From contig CAJWBY010000026.1 in assembly GCA_913020705.1 (NCBI GenBank), positions 1-34,136 of the forward strand: a stretch of 34,136 nucleotides of DNA, read 5' to 3'. Position 1 is the stretch's first letter. Each line of letters starts with the position of its first letter. Of the stretch, positions 23,009 through 34,136 are shown in pieces. Source of the DNA: an uncultured Colwellia sp. (GTDB taxonomy: Bacteria > Pseudomonadota > Gammaproteobacteria > Enterobacterales > Alteromonadaceae). A program made the translations under genes and the position numbers. The notes under the pieces are model-generated. The model worked only from the letters and a program-made list of their open reading frames with translations, had not been told where the DNA came from and ran no database searches.

Positions 23009-26000
23009 GACTATTCTTGCTGAGTCAAAAGCGATAATTAAAGATCGAAAAGGTATTTCTGCTGTTTGGTTAGTTCCCATTATTGCGCTACTTTTCGGTG
23101 CTTGGTTAATTGGAAAAGCTGTCTCCGAGAGAGGTACCTTTATTACTGTTCAGTTTGAAAGTGCTAGTGGCATTGTTATCGGTAAAACAGAAGTTCGCTA
23201 TAAAGGCTTAACCGCAGGTGTTGTTAGTGATGTTGAAGTGTCCGAAGATCTACAGAGTGTTATTGTTGAAATTGAAATGATTTCTAGTTCAAAGAAAATG
23301 TTGACAGATAAAACGCGTTTTTGGTATGTAACTGCTGATGTTTCTTTTCAAGGGGTTACCGGATTAGATACTTTACTCTCAGGCAGTTACATTAATGTAA
23401 TGCCTGATTTTGAAGAAGAAGGTGAAGCTCAAAGTCATTTTATTGGTTTATCTGAAGAACCTGTTTTAGATCAGGCAACTCCCGGTTTACATATTAGCCT
23501 AAAAACGAAAACACTCGGTTCATTAGGCAAAAAATCTCCCGTATTATTTAAACAAATTACAGTAGGTCATGTATCAGGTTTTAACTATGAAAAAAATTCT
23601 GACTCAATCAATATTAATCTTTTTATTGAACCTGAATATGTTGACTTAGTTAAGGAAAATTCGAGGTTTTGGAATGCAAGTGGTGTTAATATTTCTGGGT
23701 CATTGACAAGTGGGGTACAAGTTCAAACCGGCTCTTTAGCTTCTGTGATCGCAGGAGGTATTGCTTTTGGAAATTCAGAATATGAAGCTATCATGGACCC
23801 AGCTAAAAATGGTCAAAGCTTTGCTTTGTACTCTGATTTCGAAACAGCGCAGATGGGCCACGAAATTGTATTGACGCTAAATTGGGACTCAGGAATAGAT
23901 CGAGGTGCAGCGATAAGGTACCAAGGCCTGACCTTAGGAAAAATAACTGACTTCATCCGTATTGATCCGCAAGCGCGGGTAATCGTTGCTAGTGCAAAAA
24001 TCAATCCACGCATTATCCCTTACCTTACAAGTAAATCTCAATTTTTTGTTGTAGCACCTCAACTCGATTTAGGTGGCGTTACTAATTTAAATACCTTAAT
24101 GCTCGGCGCACACATAGGTATTAGTCCTTCTGTTGATGGTGAGCCTTTAAATAAGTTTACTGTCTATAATCAAAAGCCGGCTTATCAATATAATGAACCG
24201 GGCTTACATTTAGTTTTAAAAGCTAAAGATGTTGGGTCATTAACCACAAGCTCAAGTATTTACTATAAACAACAAAAAGTGGGTGATATTCAGGCGATTG
24301 AGAATATTGGCCCAAGTGAGTTTTTAGTGCATGCTTTCATTGAGCCTAAATATGAGAGTTTTGTGTCTACCGATAGTCATTTTTGGAATGCAAGTGGCTT
24401 ACATATTTCAGGAGGCCTACAAAATTTTGATATTAAAGCCCAATCAATTCAGTCAATGCTAGCAGGAGGTATTGCTTTTGATATAGGGCCTGAAAATGAT
24501 AAGTCCCCCCCTAAAAATGGCGATACTTTCCAACTCTATACGAATAAAAGTGTTGCTAAGCAACGTTCAGTATTTAATCTTCATCTTACTAACGCACAAG
24601 GACTCAGCACTAAAACACGTATTATGCTTCGAGGCGAACAAATAGGCTCTATTCATCAAATTATTCGCCAACAAGACAAGGTGACTTTACAGGTTGGAAT
24701 ATTACCGAGTTATGAATATATCCTTCGAGAAAACAGTCAATTTTGGATGGTAAATGCTGATTTATCTTTGTCAGGCATTACGGACACTGATGCTTTATTT
24801 GGTGGAGCCTATATTAGCGTTAATGTAGGGGAAGGTAAAAAAGCGATCGACTTCATTGTAACAGCTCAACCCCCAGCAAAACATTTATCTTCAAAAGGAC
24901 TCCAGCTTTCGCTAACAGCAGAACAAGGCAATGTCGTAAATCCGGGTAGTGTAATTAGTTATAGAGGTATTGCTGTTGGACAAGTTGATAATGTTTCTCT
25001 TGATAACACAGGAAATAACGTATCAATCAATATTACAGTAGATGAAGAATATCGACATTTGATTTCGAACTTCACTCGTTTTTATAATGCCAGTGGCGTA
25101 ACAGTCAGTGGCGGTTTAGGGAACTTCATTCTTAAAACAGAATCTGCTGATGCGGTATTAAAAGGAGGGATAAGTTTTTTCAATCCAGAAATAAATACGG
25201 GTGAGAATGGTGTTGATGAGGGAGAGAAATTCACTTTATTTGATAATATTTCCCATGCAGAGTTAGCAGGAATTGCAATTAAAATTCATTTCAGTGAGGT
25301 TGCGGGCCTGACCAATAATTTGAAAATAAAATATAAAGACCAACAAGTCGGCGTGGTTTCTCGTGTTGATTTTGATGAAGAAGGCTTCGGTGCAACTGTA
25401 TACGCTTTTTTAGATGATAATGGACGTAAATTTTCACTTAAAGGATCTCAGTTTTGGCTGGCTAAACCTGAAATTGGTCTTGTTGGTTCAACAAATGTAA
25501 CCGCTATTCTTGATGGAGGTTTCATTGGAATTATGCCAGGAAAAGGTGAGCCAAGTGTAAGCTTTGAAGCAAAAAGTATTTCACCGGTAATGAGCTCTCT
25601 ATCTTCAGGTTTAAACCTTTCGTTAAGTGCAAAAAGTTTAGGCTCAGTAAGAACAGGAAACCCTGTCCTCTACCGTCAAGTCAAAGTAGGGAGTGTTATT
25701 GGCGTTGATTTATCACCTACCGCAGATACGGTTAATATTTATATCAATATATTTGACCGTTATGCACCTTTAGTGAGCCAACAGAGTCAATTTTGGAATA
25801 CTAGCGGTATGCGGATAGATGCAGGTGTTTTTTCAGGGGTTAGTATAGATTCAGAATCTATAGAAACGCTGCTTTCTGGTGGTATTGCTTTCGCAACGCC
25901 TGAAGTTGAAGCTAACAAAATCTTTCAGTCAGCAGAACAGGGGCAATCATTCAAATTAGCGGAAGATGCGAATGAAGATTGGCACACATGGCAGCCTAAA

Positions 26001-26018
26001 ATTAATCTGTCACAATAA
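22998..26018 (+). CDS. MCE-family periplasm-spanning lipid transporter with eight MCE repeats (LetB/PqiB type)
   Basis: The 1,006-residue protein has one N-terminal membrane helix (about 22-42, AVWLVPIIALLFGAWLIGKA) and a long periplasmic part of tandem MCE domains. By eye there are eight repeats of about 118 residues, alternating between two kinds. Odd ones carry a 'YKGLTAG..FW.V...L.GLDTLLSGSYI' pattern; even ones carry 'LGSL..GSPVLYKQ..VG..FWNASGV..GGIAF'. E. coli PqiB has three MCE domains and LetB (YebT) seven. Such proteins form stacked hexameric rings making a lipid tunnel from inner to outer membrane. The start is ATG at 22998, with AGGATGAG just upstream and overlapping the LetA-type gene. 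The frame is open further to 22890, but that part is the preceding gene in another frame. Confidence 0.92.
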   Translation: MANKTILAESKAIIKDRKGISAVWLVPIIALLFGAWLIGKAVSERGTFITVQFESASGIVIGKTEVRYKGLTAGVVSDVEVSEDLQSVIVEIEMISSSKKMLTDKTRFWYVTADVSFQGVTGLDTLLSGSYINVMPDFEEEGEAQSHFIGLSEEPVLDQATPGLHISLKTKTLGSLGKKSPVLFKQITVGHVSGFNYEKNSDSININLFIEPEYVDLVKENSRFWNASGVNISGSLTSGVQVQTGSLASVIAGGIAFGNSEYEAIMDPAKNGQSFALYSDFETAQMGHEIVLTLNWDSGIDRGAAIRYQGLTLGKITDFIRIDPQARVIVASAKINPRIIPYLTSKSQFFVVAPQLDLGGVTNLNTLMLGAHIGISPSVDGEPLNKFTVYNQKPAYQYNEPGLHLVLKAKDVGSLTTSSSIYYKQQKVGDIQAIENIGPSEFLVHAFIEPKYESFVSTDSHFWNASGLHISGGLQNFDIKAQSIQSMLAGGIAFDIGPENDKSPPKNGDTFQLYTNKSVAKQRSVFNLHLTNAQGLSTKTRIMLRGEQIGSIHQIIRQQDKVTLQVGILPSYEYILRENSQFWMVNADLSLSGITDTDALFGGAYISVNVGEGKKAIDFIVTAQPPAKHLSSKGLQLSLTAEQGNVVNPGSVISYRGIAVGQVDNVSLDNTGNNVSINITVDEEYRHLISNFTRFYNASGVTVSGGLGNFILKTESADAVLKGGISFFNPEINTGENGVDEGEKFTLFDNISHAELAGIAIKIHFSEVAGLTNNLKIKYKDQQVGVVSRVDFDEEGFGATVYAFLDDNGRKFSLKGSQFWLAKPEIGLVGSTNVTAILDGGFIGIMPGKGEPSVSFEAKSISPVMSSLSSGLNLSLSAKSLGSVRTGNPVLYRQVKVGSVIGVDLSPTADTVNIYINIFDRYAPLVSQQSQFWNTSGMRIDAGVFSGVSIDSESIETLLSGGIAFATPEVEANKIFQSAEQGQSFKLAEDANEDWHTWQPKINLSQ

Positions 26019-26062
26019 TAGGGAGATATCTGTTAGCGCTATATTGGCCGAATAGGTTAATT

Positions 26063-27595
26063 TCACCTTAAAATTTGCTGAAATTGTTTGACCGCAATTT
26101 CAGCATTTTCACTTTCAGTGATCGCGGTAACAACAGCAATACTGTCAACGCCTGTTTGCCAAACTTGTTCTGCCCGTAGATGATTAATACCGCCAATAGC
26201 GACCACAGGAATATCAGTTGCTAATTCTAATATCTGCTTTAAGTTTTCTACTCCTTGAATTTGCCCGGTCATATTTTTAGTTTTTGTTGGAAATATTGCG
26301 CCAATCGCTAAATAGGACGGTTTCAATTGTTGCGCTAATAGAAACTCATAGCAGCCATGGGTACTAATGCCCAAACGTAAGCCAGTTTGTTGTATCGCCG
26401 CTAAATCTGCATTTTGTAAATCTTCTTGCCCGATATGTACTCCGTAAGCACTATGCTTTATGGCTAACTGCCAATAATCATTAATAAACAAACGTGTTTT
26501 ATAGTGTTTACTCAGCGTTATAGCTTCAATGATAAGCGGCTCTATTTCTTGAGCGGTTTTATTTTTTAATCTAAGTTGAATGACTTCTAAGCCTAAAGGA
26601 AATAAACGTTTTAGCCAGTATAGTGAGTCAACTACGGGGTAAAGCCCAAGTTTATTTGCCTGCACATTGATAAGGTCAAGTGAAGGGAAAGCCCCTAATG
26701 CTGAGTACTTCTGAGTTAATTCGGTACTTATTCTAGGAAAGTATTCAGCGTTATTTGGCCAGCTTGTTTGCTCGAAGGCGCCATAATATTCTGAGTTGGT
26801 TGGTTCATTTTTTTCTGACTTTGCTAGGCCTTGATTGATAAATGCTTTTGTTAATGTAAAAGCGTCACGTACTAAATAGCCATGGGCTAAAAATCCGGCT
26901 AAGGCACTAGCAAAAGAACAACCACCGCCGTGGCTGCAATGGGTATTTATTCTTGGTGATGTTAACTGGTAACTAATGAGGACTTCTTTATTGTGATGTA
27001 AGCAATAATCTCGACTAATTTTCTGACCATTGCTATCTAAAGCATAACTATGGCCGCCTTTCACTATTACGCTATTAACACCAAGCTTATTGATCCGCTC
27101 AGCGAGTTCTGCAGGCTTAACAGATTTTAGGGTCGATAATTGTTGAGCTTCACTTAAATTTGGCGTGATCACGTCAACAAGAGCAAGTAATTCCGTTAAA
27201 TTTTCGCACTGTAATTGTGAAAAGGCACCGCCAACACTGGCTTGGCCAACGGGATCAAAAATAACCATCAAGGCTGGATATTTACTTTTAACATCAGCTA
27301 ATGTTGAGGTAAGCCAATTTACTTGAGCAATATTTGCTAACAAGCCAATTTTAATTACACTTGGTGGTTTATCATCAATTAACACACTGATTTGTTGCTG
27401 CAATATATCTATGCCTATAGGATTAACCGAAAGCAATTTTTCAGTGTTTTGTACGGTATTAGCCGTAATTAAATGGCAAACCTCAACACCTAAAGCATGA
27501 CCTGTTTTTATATCGGCGGCAATGCCTGCTCCACCTGAACAATCACTTCCTGATATTGTCCACATGATTGGTTTTCTCTTAATCTTTACAGACAT
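26063..27595 (-). CDS. thiDE: Bifunctional ThiD-ThiE (HMP-P kinase / thiamine phosphate synthase)
   Basis: The 510-residue fusion has an N-terminal ThiD kinase (about 10-265) that phosphorylates hydroxymethylpyrimidine phosphate and a C-terminal ThiE (about 310-510) that joins it to the thiazole phosphate. ThiD is shown by TISGSDCSGGAGIAADIKT (13-31), FDPVGQ, and the anion-hole glycines HGGGCSFASALA with the conserved cysteine. ThiE is shown by RLFINDYWQLAIK, GVHIGQEDL, GISTHGCYE, and the phosphate loop VVAIGGIN. It is last in the thi operon, with its start 4 bases past the thiG stop. The fused arrangement is known in several gammaproteobacteria. The gene converges with the MCE gene, 44 bases apart, without a clear terminator. 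Confidence 0.93.
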   Translation of the reverse strand: MSVKIKRKPIMWTISGSDCSGGAGIAADIKTGHALGVEVCHLITANTVQNTEKLLSVNPIGIDILQQQISVLIDDKPPSVIKIGLLANIAQVNWLTSTLADVKSKYPALMVIFDPVGQASVGGAFSQLQCENLTELLALVDVITPNLSEAQQLSTLKSVKPAELAERINKLGVNSVIVKGGHSYALDSNGQKISRDYCLHHNKEVLISYQLTSPRINTHCSHGGGCSFASALAGFLAHGYLVRDAFTLTKAFINQGLAKSEKNEPTNSEYYGAFEQTSWPNNAEYFPRISTELTQKYSALGAFPSLDLINVQANKLGLYPVVDSLYWLKRLFPLGLEVIQLRLKNKTAQEIEPLIIEAITLSKHYKTRLFINDYWQLAIKHSAYGVHIGQEDLQNADLAAIQQTGLRLGISTHGCYEFLLAQQLKPSYLAIGAIFPTKTKNMTGQIQGVENLKQILELATDIPVVAIGGINHLRAEQVWQTGVDSIAVVTAITESENAEIAVKQFQQILR

Positions 27596-27599
27596 AAAA

Positions 27600-28421
27600 T
27601 TATCCTTGTTGATGCCAAAAAGGTGTATCTAATGTTGGCGTACTAGGGTGAGCCGTTTGTCGTTGCTGCATTACGCCAGCGATATATCCTTGTTCACCAG
27701 CAACAATAACTTGTGCGAAAGATTTTGCCATCATTACCGGATTATCAGCCAAAGCAATGGCTGAATTTAATAACACTCCGTCGAAACCCATCTCCATGGC
27801 TAAACAGGCGTCTGAAGGTTTACCAATACCAGCATCTAAAATTAGCGTAGCTTCGGGTAGTCTTAATCGAATCGTTTCTAAATTATAAGGATTCATCAAG
27901 CCTTTACCTGTGCCTATCGGCGATGCCCATGGCATGATCACCTGACAACCTAAATCATATAAACGCTGACATATAACTAAATCATCAGTGCAATAAGGCA
28001 GCACTTTAAAACCGTCGTTTAATAGCTGTTCTGTAGCATATAACAACTCGATAGGGTCAGGCTGTAGGTTATAATCATCACCGATAACTTCTAATTTAAT
28101 CCAATCAGTTTGAAAGATTTCCCTGCTCATTTTCGCTAGTGTTACCGCTTCTTTAGCTGTTTTACAGCCAGCGGTATTAGGTAATAAAAAACCTCTGTTT
28201 TCTGTAACTATTTCTTGAATATATTGCCAAATTTTAGCCCCCGCCTGTTCAGCAGGATTTTGTCGCTTTAACGATAGCGTCACAATTTTTGAACCACTGG
28301 CTAAAATCGCTTGTTTCATGATTTCTGGTGACGGGTAAAGCGCACTGCCAATTAACAGTCGACTATCGACAAGCTGGCCGTAAATATTAAGCTTTGTATT
28401 CATGGTCTTAGACATAATCAC
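27600..28421 (-). CDS. thiG: Thiazole synthase ThiG
   Basis: The 273-residue TIM-barrel enzyme builds the thiazole ring from deoxyxylulose phosphate, dehydroglycine and ThiS thiocarboxylate. The Schiff-base lysine is in [10 protein letters not shown], and the phosphate-binding region ..[26 protein letters not shown] (about 198-223) is typical. Three closely spaced start codons (28421, 28415 and 28403) are possible; the last ([10 protein letters not shown]) is closest to other ThiG N-termini. It follows thiS by 2 bases. Confidence 0.94.
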   Translation of the reverse strand: MIMSKTMNTKLNIYGQLVDSRLLIGSALYPSPEIMKQAILASGSKIVTLSLKRQNPAEQAGAKIWQYIQEIVTENRGFLLPNTAGCKTAKEAVTLAKMSREIFQTDWIKLEVIGDDYNLQPDPIELLYATEQLLNDGFKVLPYCTDDLVICQRLYDLGCQVIMPWASPIGTGKGLMNPYNLETIRLRLPEATLILDAGIGKPSDACLAMEMGFDGVLLNSAIALADNPVMMAKSFAQVIVAGEQGYIAGVMQQRQTAHPSTPTLDTPFWHQQG

Positions 28422-28423
28422 AA

Positions 28424-28636
28424 CTAACCTCCCTGAATAGGAAACAGTACATCGACACTATCTCCTCGATTAACCGAAGTTTGTGGGTAATCAGTTTTAC
28501 TTACAAAGTTACCATTAAGCGCAACCGCAAAACTTTGTTGCTGTTGATCAGGTGTCAAGTAACACTGTAATGCCACTAATAAGGTTGGTTCGTCGGTTTC
28601 AATAGAAATCGATTGTCCGTTTATAAATAATTTCAT
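28424..28636 (-). CDS. thiS: Sulfur carrier protein ThiS
   Basis: The 70-residue ubiquitin-fold sulfur carrier ends in the diagnostic Gly-Gly (..LFPIQGG), where the thiocarboxylate is formed for thiazole synthesis. Its beginning (MKLFINGQ) matches the family. It lies between thiO and thiG in the operon. No ThiF adenylyltransferase is encoded here; that step must come from elsewhere. Confidence 0.95.
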   Translation of the reverse strand: MKLFINGQSISIETDEPTLLVALQCYLTPDQQQQSFAVALNGNFVSKTDYPQTSVNRGDSVDVLFPIQGG

Positions 28637-28645
28637 TGTACGTTT

Positions 28646-29821
28646 TTAACCTTTATTTATGGCTAACAAGTCACCATACGGAGAGTTTGCCATCGAACTA
28701 TTCGTGAGAAATTGATCAACCGAAAACGTTAATTGCCTTAACACCACTGGCGCAATAAGGAAGCCATGACGGAATAAACCATTCACTTGAATAAGACGTT
28801 GCTGCACGGATATTTTTGGCTGGTTATCGCTAAAAGCGGGTCTTAGCTGAACAATATGCTGGCGAATATTCGCTTCCGCAAAACCTGGATGAACACTATA
28901 AGCCGCGCTGAGTAACTCCATTGAAGATCGTACAGTCATCGGTCCGCAATCTTCACTTTCAATTTCTGTAGCGCCCACAACATAAAAGCCTTTAGTTTTA
29001 GGGGCAATATACAATTGATAACGCGGGTGCATTAATCTAATAGGCCGTGTGATATGTACTTCTGGTGCGAACAATTGAAATAACTCACCACGTACACCAC
29101 GCAAATCTTTTAAGGGCGAGGCCTCAGGTTTACTTTCATTATTACGCGCGCCTGCACCCCGGCAATCTATCGCCAAATCGCATTCCAACACATGTTTCTC
29201 ATTGTTCTTTTCATATGTCACTAAGCAATGAGAAACGTGCTGGTCAATCTCTACCACAGGCGAATTATCCAACCACGTTAAGTTACTTTTCTCTAACTGC
29301 TGTTGCAGCGCAATAAGCAATTTACGGTTACCAATTTGTCCTTCTTCTGGCAAAAATACCCCTTGATTAAAGCTACGACCTAACTCAGGTTCAAGTTCGA
29401 GTATTTGCTGACGATCAAGTTGTTGAAGCTGATGTTGCGGATAATGATTCTTTATATATCGGACGAAACGCTGATAGTCACCTTGGTCTTGCTCATGACT
29501 CACCATTAACGCGCCCGCTTGTTGGAAATAAGTGTAACCCTCAAGCTGAGCCAAAAGTTTAGGCCACAACTTTAAAGACTCAAAACCCATTTCAACGATA
29601 TTTGGCTGTGCATGCATCGCTTCACCTAGTGGCGTTAATAAACCTGCCGCCGCATAAGCGGCACTTTGATAACCTTCTTTATTATCTTTATCAATCAAGG
29701 TCACTTGATGCCCCTGATTAACCAAAGACAATGCGATTAAGCGACCGACTAAACCCGCGCCAATAACAACAATATTGGCGCAGGCTTTAGTCGGTAAGAT
29801 TTGTTTTTCAAAAACAGTCAC
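28646..29821 (-). CDS. thiO: Glycine oxidase ThiO
   Basis: The 391-residue FAD-dependent amine oxidase supplies dehydroglycine to ThiG using oxygen. The FAD Rossmann motif is VVIGAGLVGR (about 19-28), and the family stretches YAAAGLLTPLGEAMHAQPN (56-74) and ALMVSHEQDQGD are visible. The choice of ThiO instead of the radical enzyme ThiH means this organism makes thiazole aerobically. The start is 7 bases past the thiC stop. The C-terminal segment RHGFLIAPVVLRQL is family-like. Confidence 0.9.
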   Translation of the reverse strand: MTVFEKQILPTKACANIVVIGAGLVGRLIALSLVNQGHQVTLIDKDNKEGYQSAAYAAAGLLTPLGEAMHAQPNIVEMGFESLKLWPKLLAQLEGYTYFQQAGALMVSHEQDQGDYQRFVRYIKNHYPQHQLQQLDRQQILELEPELGRSFNQGVFLPEEGQIGNRKLLIALQQQLEKSNLTWLDNSPVVEIDQHVSHCLVTYEKNNEKHVLECDLAIDCRGAGARNNESKPEASPLKDLRGVRGELFQLFAPEVHITRPIRLMHPRYQLYIAPKTKGFYVVGATEIESEDCGPMTVRSSMELLSAAYSVHPGFAEANIRQHIVQLRPAFSDNQPKISVQQRLIQVNGLFRHGFLIAPVVLRQLTFSVDQFLTNSSMANSPYGDLLAINKG

Positions 29822-29828
29822 GCGTCAA

Positions 29829-31846
<2,018 letters not shown>

Positions 31847-31914
31847 GCAAAAAAAGACGAAGTGTAGATCGAGGAAAAAATAAAACAGGAATGCATAAGT
31901 GCTTTATTTTACCT

Positions 31915-32017
31915 TGTTCCCATACGCAGATATTAATCTGATCAGGTTCTACGGATCCCGCTTTCGCGATCTCAGCTTTGAGTATTTCTTTTAGAAATAA
32001 TCTCAGCACTCCGACAA
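31915..32017 (-). promoter_or_regulatory. TPP riboswitch (thi box) controlling thiC
   Basis: On the minus strand the conserved TPP-aptamer blocks appear in order: TCGGAGTGCTGAGA (P1/P2 start), AGCTGAGAT, then GTAGAACCTGATCAG, and finally ATCTGCGTATGGGAA closing P1/P2. The stretch between the two CTGAGA-like blocks (about 31978-32002) forms an extended P3 stem (AGATTATTTCTAAAAGAAATACTC-type pairing). It lies between the promoter and thiC. Binding of thiamine pyrophosphate is expected to shut off the operon, as in other bacteria. No strong intrinsic terminator lies between it and thiC, so control is probably at translation. Confidence 0.92.
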
Positions 32018-32028
32018 GTAAGTGTGTG

Positions 32029-32058
32029 ATTCTAGCGTATAAGTTTAAAAATACGCAA
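32029..32058 (-). promoter_or_regulatory. Sigma70-like promoter of the thi operon
   Basis: TTGCGT (-35, 32053-32058), an 18-base spacer and TAGAAT (-10, 32029-32034) read on the minus strand. The predicted start falls near 32022, just before the riboswitch. The rest of 32059-32223, up to the peptidase gene, holds no gene; an 8-base inverted repeat (32140-32147 with 32164-32171) is the only structure seen. Confidence 0.55.
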
Positions 32059-32223
32059 TAATAATGTTAAGTTTCGTTATAATTAATTCACGATAAAATT
32101 TGGGAAGATGCATAACATCATGCCTAAACAGTAAGCTTCACAATATAGATATTACAATGCTAATATATTGTATACATGATGCATGAGAAGTTATTAGGAC
32201 ATTAAGTTCTTAGGATAAAAACA

Positions 32224-33900
32224 ATGATAATAAAAAGCATAAAAACTTCACTTGTCGGTTTAGCTTGCACTCTGGCACTTATCGGAGAAGGTGTAGCCAG
32301 TAATTGGCAGCAAGAAAGTGGAACAGTCACCCATCAAGAAAAATTACGAGGTTCCATTACGGCAGAAAGAGAATGGTGGGACTTAACCCATTATCACCTT
32401 GATATAAAAGTTGATCCTGAAACTAAGATTTTTTCTGGTAAAAATACCATGACTTATCAGGTGTTAGCTAAAGGTGAGCGACTTCAAATAGAGCTACAAG
32501 CACCTATGAAGCTTGAAAAAGTGCTACAAAATGGTAAAAAGCTTAACGTTGAACAAGATGGCTATTCTTATTTCATCACACCAACCAGTGAATACAAAGT
32601 AGGCTCAAAGCATAAACTAACTATGTACTTCTCCGGACAACCCGTTACTGCTAAACGTGCGCCGTGGGATGGGGGTATTACTTGGGAGAAAGACAGTAAT
32701 GGCCTCGATTTCATTGCGACATCTAACCAAGGTATTGGCTCTAGTATTTGGTGGCCAAATAAAGATCATCCTAGCGACGAACCTAATAATGGCGTGTTAA
32801 TCAGCGTGGAAGTGCCAGAGCATTTAGTTGATGTTTCTAATGGTCGATTAATTAAGACCGATCATAATAAAAAAGCAAAAACAAAGACTTATCATTGGGA
32901 AGTCGTTAACCCGATTAACAACTATGGTGTAAACCTTAATATTGGTGACTACGTTCATTTTGGTGAAAAATATCAAGGTGAAAAAGGCCAACTTGATATG
33001 GACTATTATGTTTTACGTGAAAATTTAACGAAAGCTAAAAAACAATTCAAAGAAGCTAAGCGCACGATTGAAGCCTTTGAATATTGGTTTGGCCCTTATC
33101 CTTTTTATGAAGACAGCTATAAACTCGTTGAAGCCCCTTATTTAGGTATGGAGCATCAAAGTTCTGTTACTTATGGTAATGGTTATCAAAATGGTTATTT
33201 AGGACGAGATCGTTCTAGTGCTGGACCAGGTTTGTTATTCGACTTTATTATTGTTCATGAATCGGGTCACGAATGGTTCGCTAATAGCATTACCAATAAA
33301 GATGTAGCGGATATGTGGATACACGAAAGTTTCACAAATTATTCGGAAAGCTTATTTTTGGAGTATCACTTCACTAAAGCGCAAGCCTTTGAATACATTC
33401 GTGGTCTGCGTCTGAACATTCAAAATAAGTCACCCATTATCGGTGAATACAATGCCAATCGTGGCGGCTCTGGTGATATGTACGACAAAGGTGGCAATAT
33501 GCTGCACACCATTCGCCAAGTGATTAATGACGATAAAAAATGGCGTGAAATATTACGTGGCTTAGGCAAAACATTTTATCACCAAACAGTGACAACACAG
33601 GATATTGAAAATTATATCAGTGCAAACTCAGGTATAGACTTCAGTAAAGTCTTTGATCAATATTTGCGTGATATTCGCATACCCAGTTTTGAATATTTTG
33701 TGAAAGGCAAAGTGATGAAAATTCGTTGGGGTAATGTGATTAAAGATTTTGATATGCCGCTTCGTGTGATTATTGCGGGTGAGGAACGTTGGTTGTCGCC
33801 AACTACAAGCTGGTCTACGGTTGAATTGAGTCAAGAAAATCCAAGCGTTGAAGTAGATGCGAACTTTTATATTTCTACACTTAATGTACTGGGTAATTAA
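32224..33900 (+). CDS. Exported M1-family zinc metallopeptidase
   Basis: The 558-residue product has a signal peptide (MIIKSIKTSLVGLACTLALIGEGVAS) and is a gluzincin aminopeptidase of family M1. The zinc site HESGH (345-349) with the third ligand Glu368 in HESFTNY is intact, and Tyr420 (SGDMYDKGG) is in the usual place for the transition-state tyrosine. The substrate motif reads GMEH (308-311) rather than GAMEN; Glu310 that binds the peptide amino group is kept, and the variant is common in bacterial subfamilies. The chain lacks the C-terminal superhelical domain of large aminopeptidases and instead ends in a beta-rich domain. It is transcribed divergently from the thi operon. Confidence 0.92.
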   Translation: MIIKSIKTSLVGLACTLALIGEGVASNWQQESGTVTHQEKLRGSITAEREWWDLTHYHLDIKVDPETKIFSGKNTMTYQVLAKGERLQIELQAPMKLEKVLQNGKKLNVEQDGYSYFITPTSEYKVGSKHKLTMYFSGQPVTAKRAPWDGGITWEKDSNGLDFIATSNQGIGSSIWWPNKDHPSDEPNNGVLISVEVPEHLVDVSNGRLIKTDHNKKAKTKTYHWEVVNPINNYGVNLNIGDYVHFGEKYQGEKGQLDMDYYVLRENLTKAKKQFKEAKRTIEAFEYWFGPYPFYEDSYKLVEAPYLGMEHQSSVTYGNGYQNGYLGRDRSSAGPGLLFDFIIVHESGHEWFANSITNKDVADMWIHESFTNYSESLFLEYHFTKAQAFEYIRGLRLNIQNKSPIIGEYNANRGGSGDMYDKGGNMLHTIRQVINDDKKWREILRGLGKTFYHQTVTTQDIENYISANSGIDFSKVFDQYLRDIRIPSFEYFVKGKVMKIRWGNVIKDFDMPLRVIIAGEERWLSPTTSWSTVELSQENPSVEVDANFYISTLNVLGN

Positions 33901-33920
33901 GTTTATAATTCAACACATTA

Positions 33921-33945
33921 AAAGGAGAGCAATGAGCTCTCCTTT
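33921..33945. terminator. Terminator between the M1 peptidase and the right-edge gene
   Basis: A perfect 10-bp stem AAAGGAGAGC (33921-33930) with GCTCTCCTTT (33936-33945) and a 5-base loop, between two convergent genes. The T run is short. Confidence 0.7.
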
Positions 33946-33970
33946 ATATGATTAACGAAATATATGTAAA

Positions 33971-34136
33971 TTAAAATGCGTATTTAAAGCCAACTGAAAG
34001 GAAATTAGTATCGTCATAATTTTCATAAGATGCTTCAACACTTACTTTTTTATTCAGGTTATAGCCAACACCAGCGCCGACTCCAAACTCCCAATTATCT
34101 TCAGATTCTGATTCACCATAGCCACTTGCTTTTATA
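33971..34136 (-). CDS. Outer membrane beta-barrel protein, C-terminal end (partial)
   Basis: The frame enters from the right edge on the minus strand and ends at TAA (33971-33973). The 54 visible residues alternate polar and hydrophobic positions (ASGYGESESEDNWEF, GVGAGVGYNLNKKVSVEASYE, NFLSVGFKYAF) and end in phenylalanine, which is the outer-membrane insertion signal. The type is a small OmpA-like or porin-like barrel. The 5' part is outside the window. Confidence 0.75.
   Translation of the reverse strand, partial: IKASGYGESESEDNWEFGVGAGVGYNLNKKVSVEASYENYDDTNFLSVGFKYAF

Overview
The window is chromosomal DNA from a low-GC, probably marine gammaproteobacterium. Gene content and protein style point to Alteromonadales, most likely the Colwelliaceae (Colwellia or Thalassotalea type). 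This is judged by eye from the engB/cytochrome c4 pair, the fused ThiDE, the DcaP-like porin, the exported peptidases and the AT-rich spacers; no database was searched. All annotations are read from sequence.

Layout. (1) 1-2966 is an accessory-looking edge: the tail of an unidentified gene, a family-3 solute-binding protein, a PepSY-type membrane protein, then two small envelope genes (a lipoprotein and a TTG-initiated beta-barrel-like protein) bounded by three imperfect inverted repeats that look like integron attC sites, with no integrase in view. (2) 2967-8465 is a sodium:solute (acetate-type) symporter with its small subunit, divergent from a cNMP-binding/CBS/DUF294 nucleotidyltransferase and a DEDDh exonuclease. 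(3) 8624-12956 holds a small hypothetical gene, a secreted S9 peptidase and a DcaP-type porin. (4) 13117-16036 is an Aer-like chemoreceptor gene cut in two by an intact 1,310-bp IS256-family element with 8-bp target duplications; removing the element restores one 512-residue frame. (5) 16051-21584 carries tex, engB and, divergent from engB, two cytochrome c genes: a tetraheme protein that is a double cytochrome c4, and an ordinary diheme c4. (6) 21718-26018 is an overlapping three-gene operon: two half-size PqiA/LetA proteins and an MCE protein with eight MCE repeats by my count. (7) 26063-32058, minus strand, is a thiamin operon (thiC-thiO-thiS-thiG-thiDE) behind a sigma70-like promoter and a TPP riboswitch. 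(8) 32224-34136 has an exported M1 metallopeptidase and the C-terminal end of an outer-membrane beta-barrel gene.

How the parts work together. Most of the window is envelope and energy biology: nutrient uptake (porin, symporter, binding protein), extracytoplasmic protein breakdown (S9 and M1 peptidases), periplasmic electron transfer (six c4-type hemes in two adjacent genes), lipid transport across the periplasm (LetAB/PqiAB type) and cofactor synthesis. The most notable points are the precise IS256 disruption of the receptor gene, the attC-like cassette remnant, the tetraheme c4 fusion, and the extra MCE repeat. Genes are well spaced, and strong hairpin terminators separate most transcription units.
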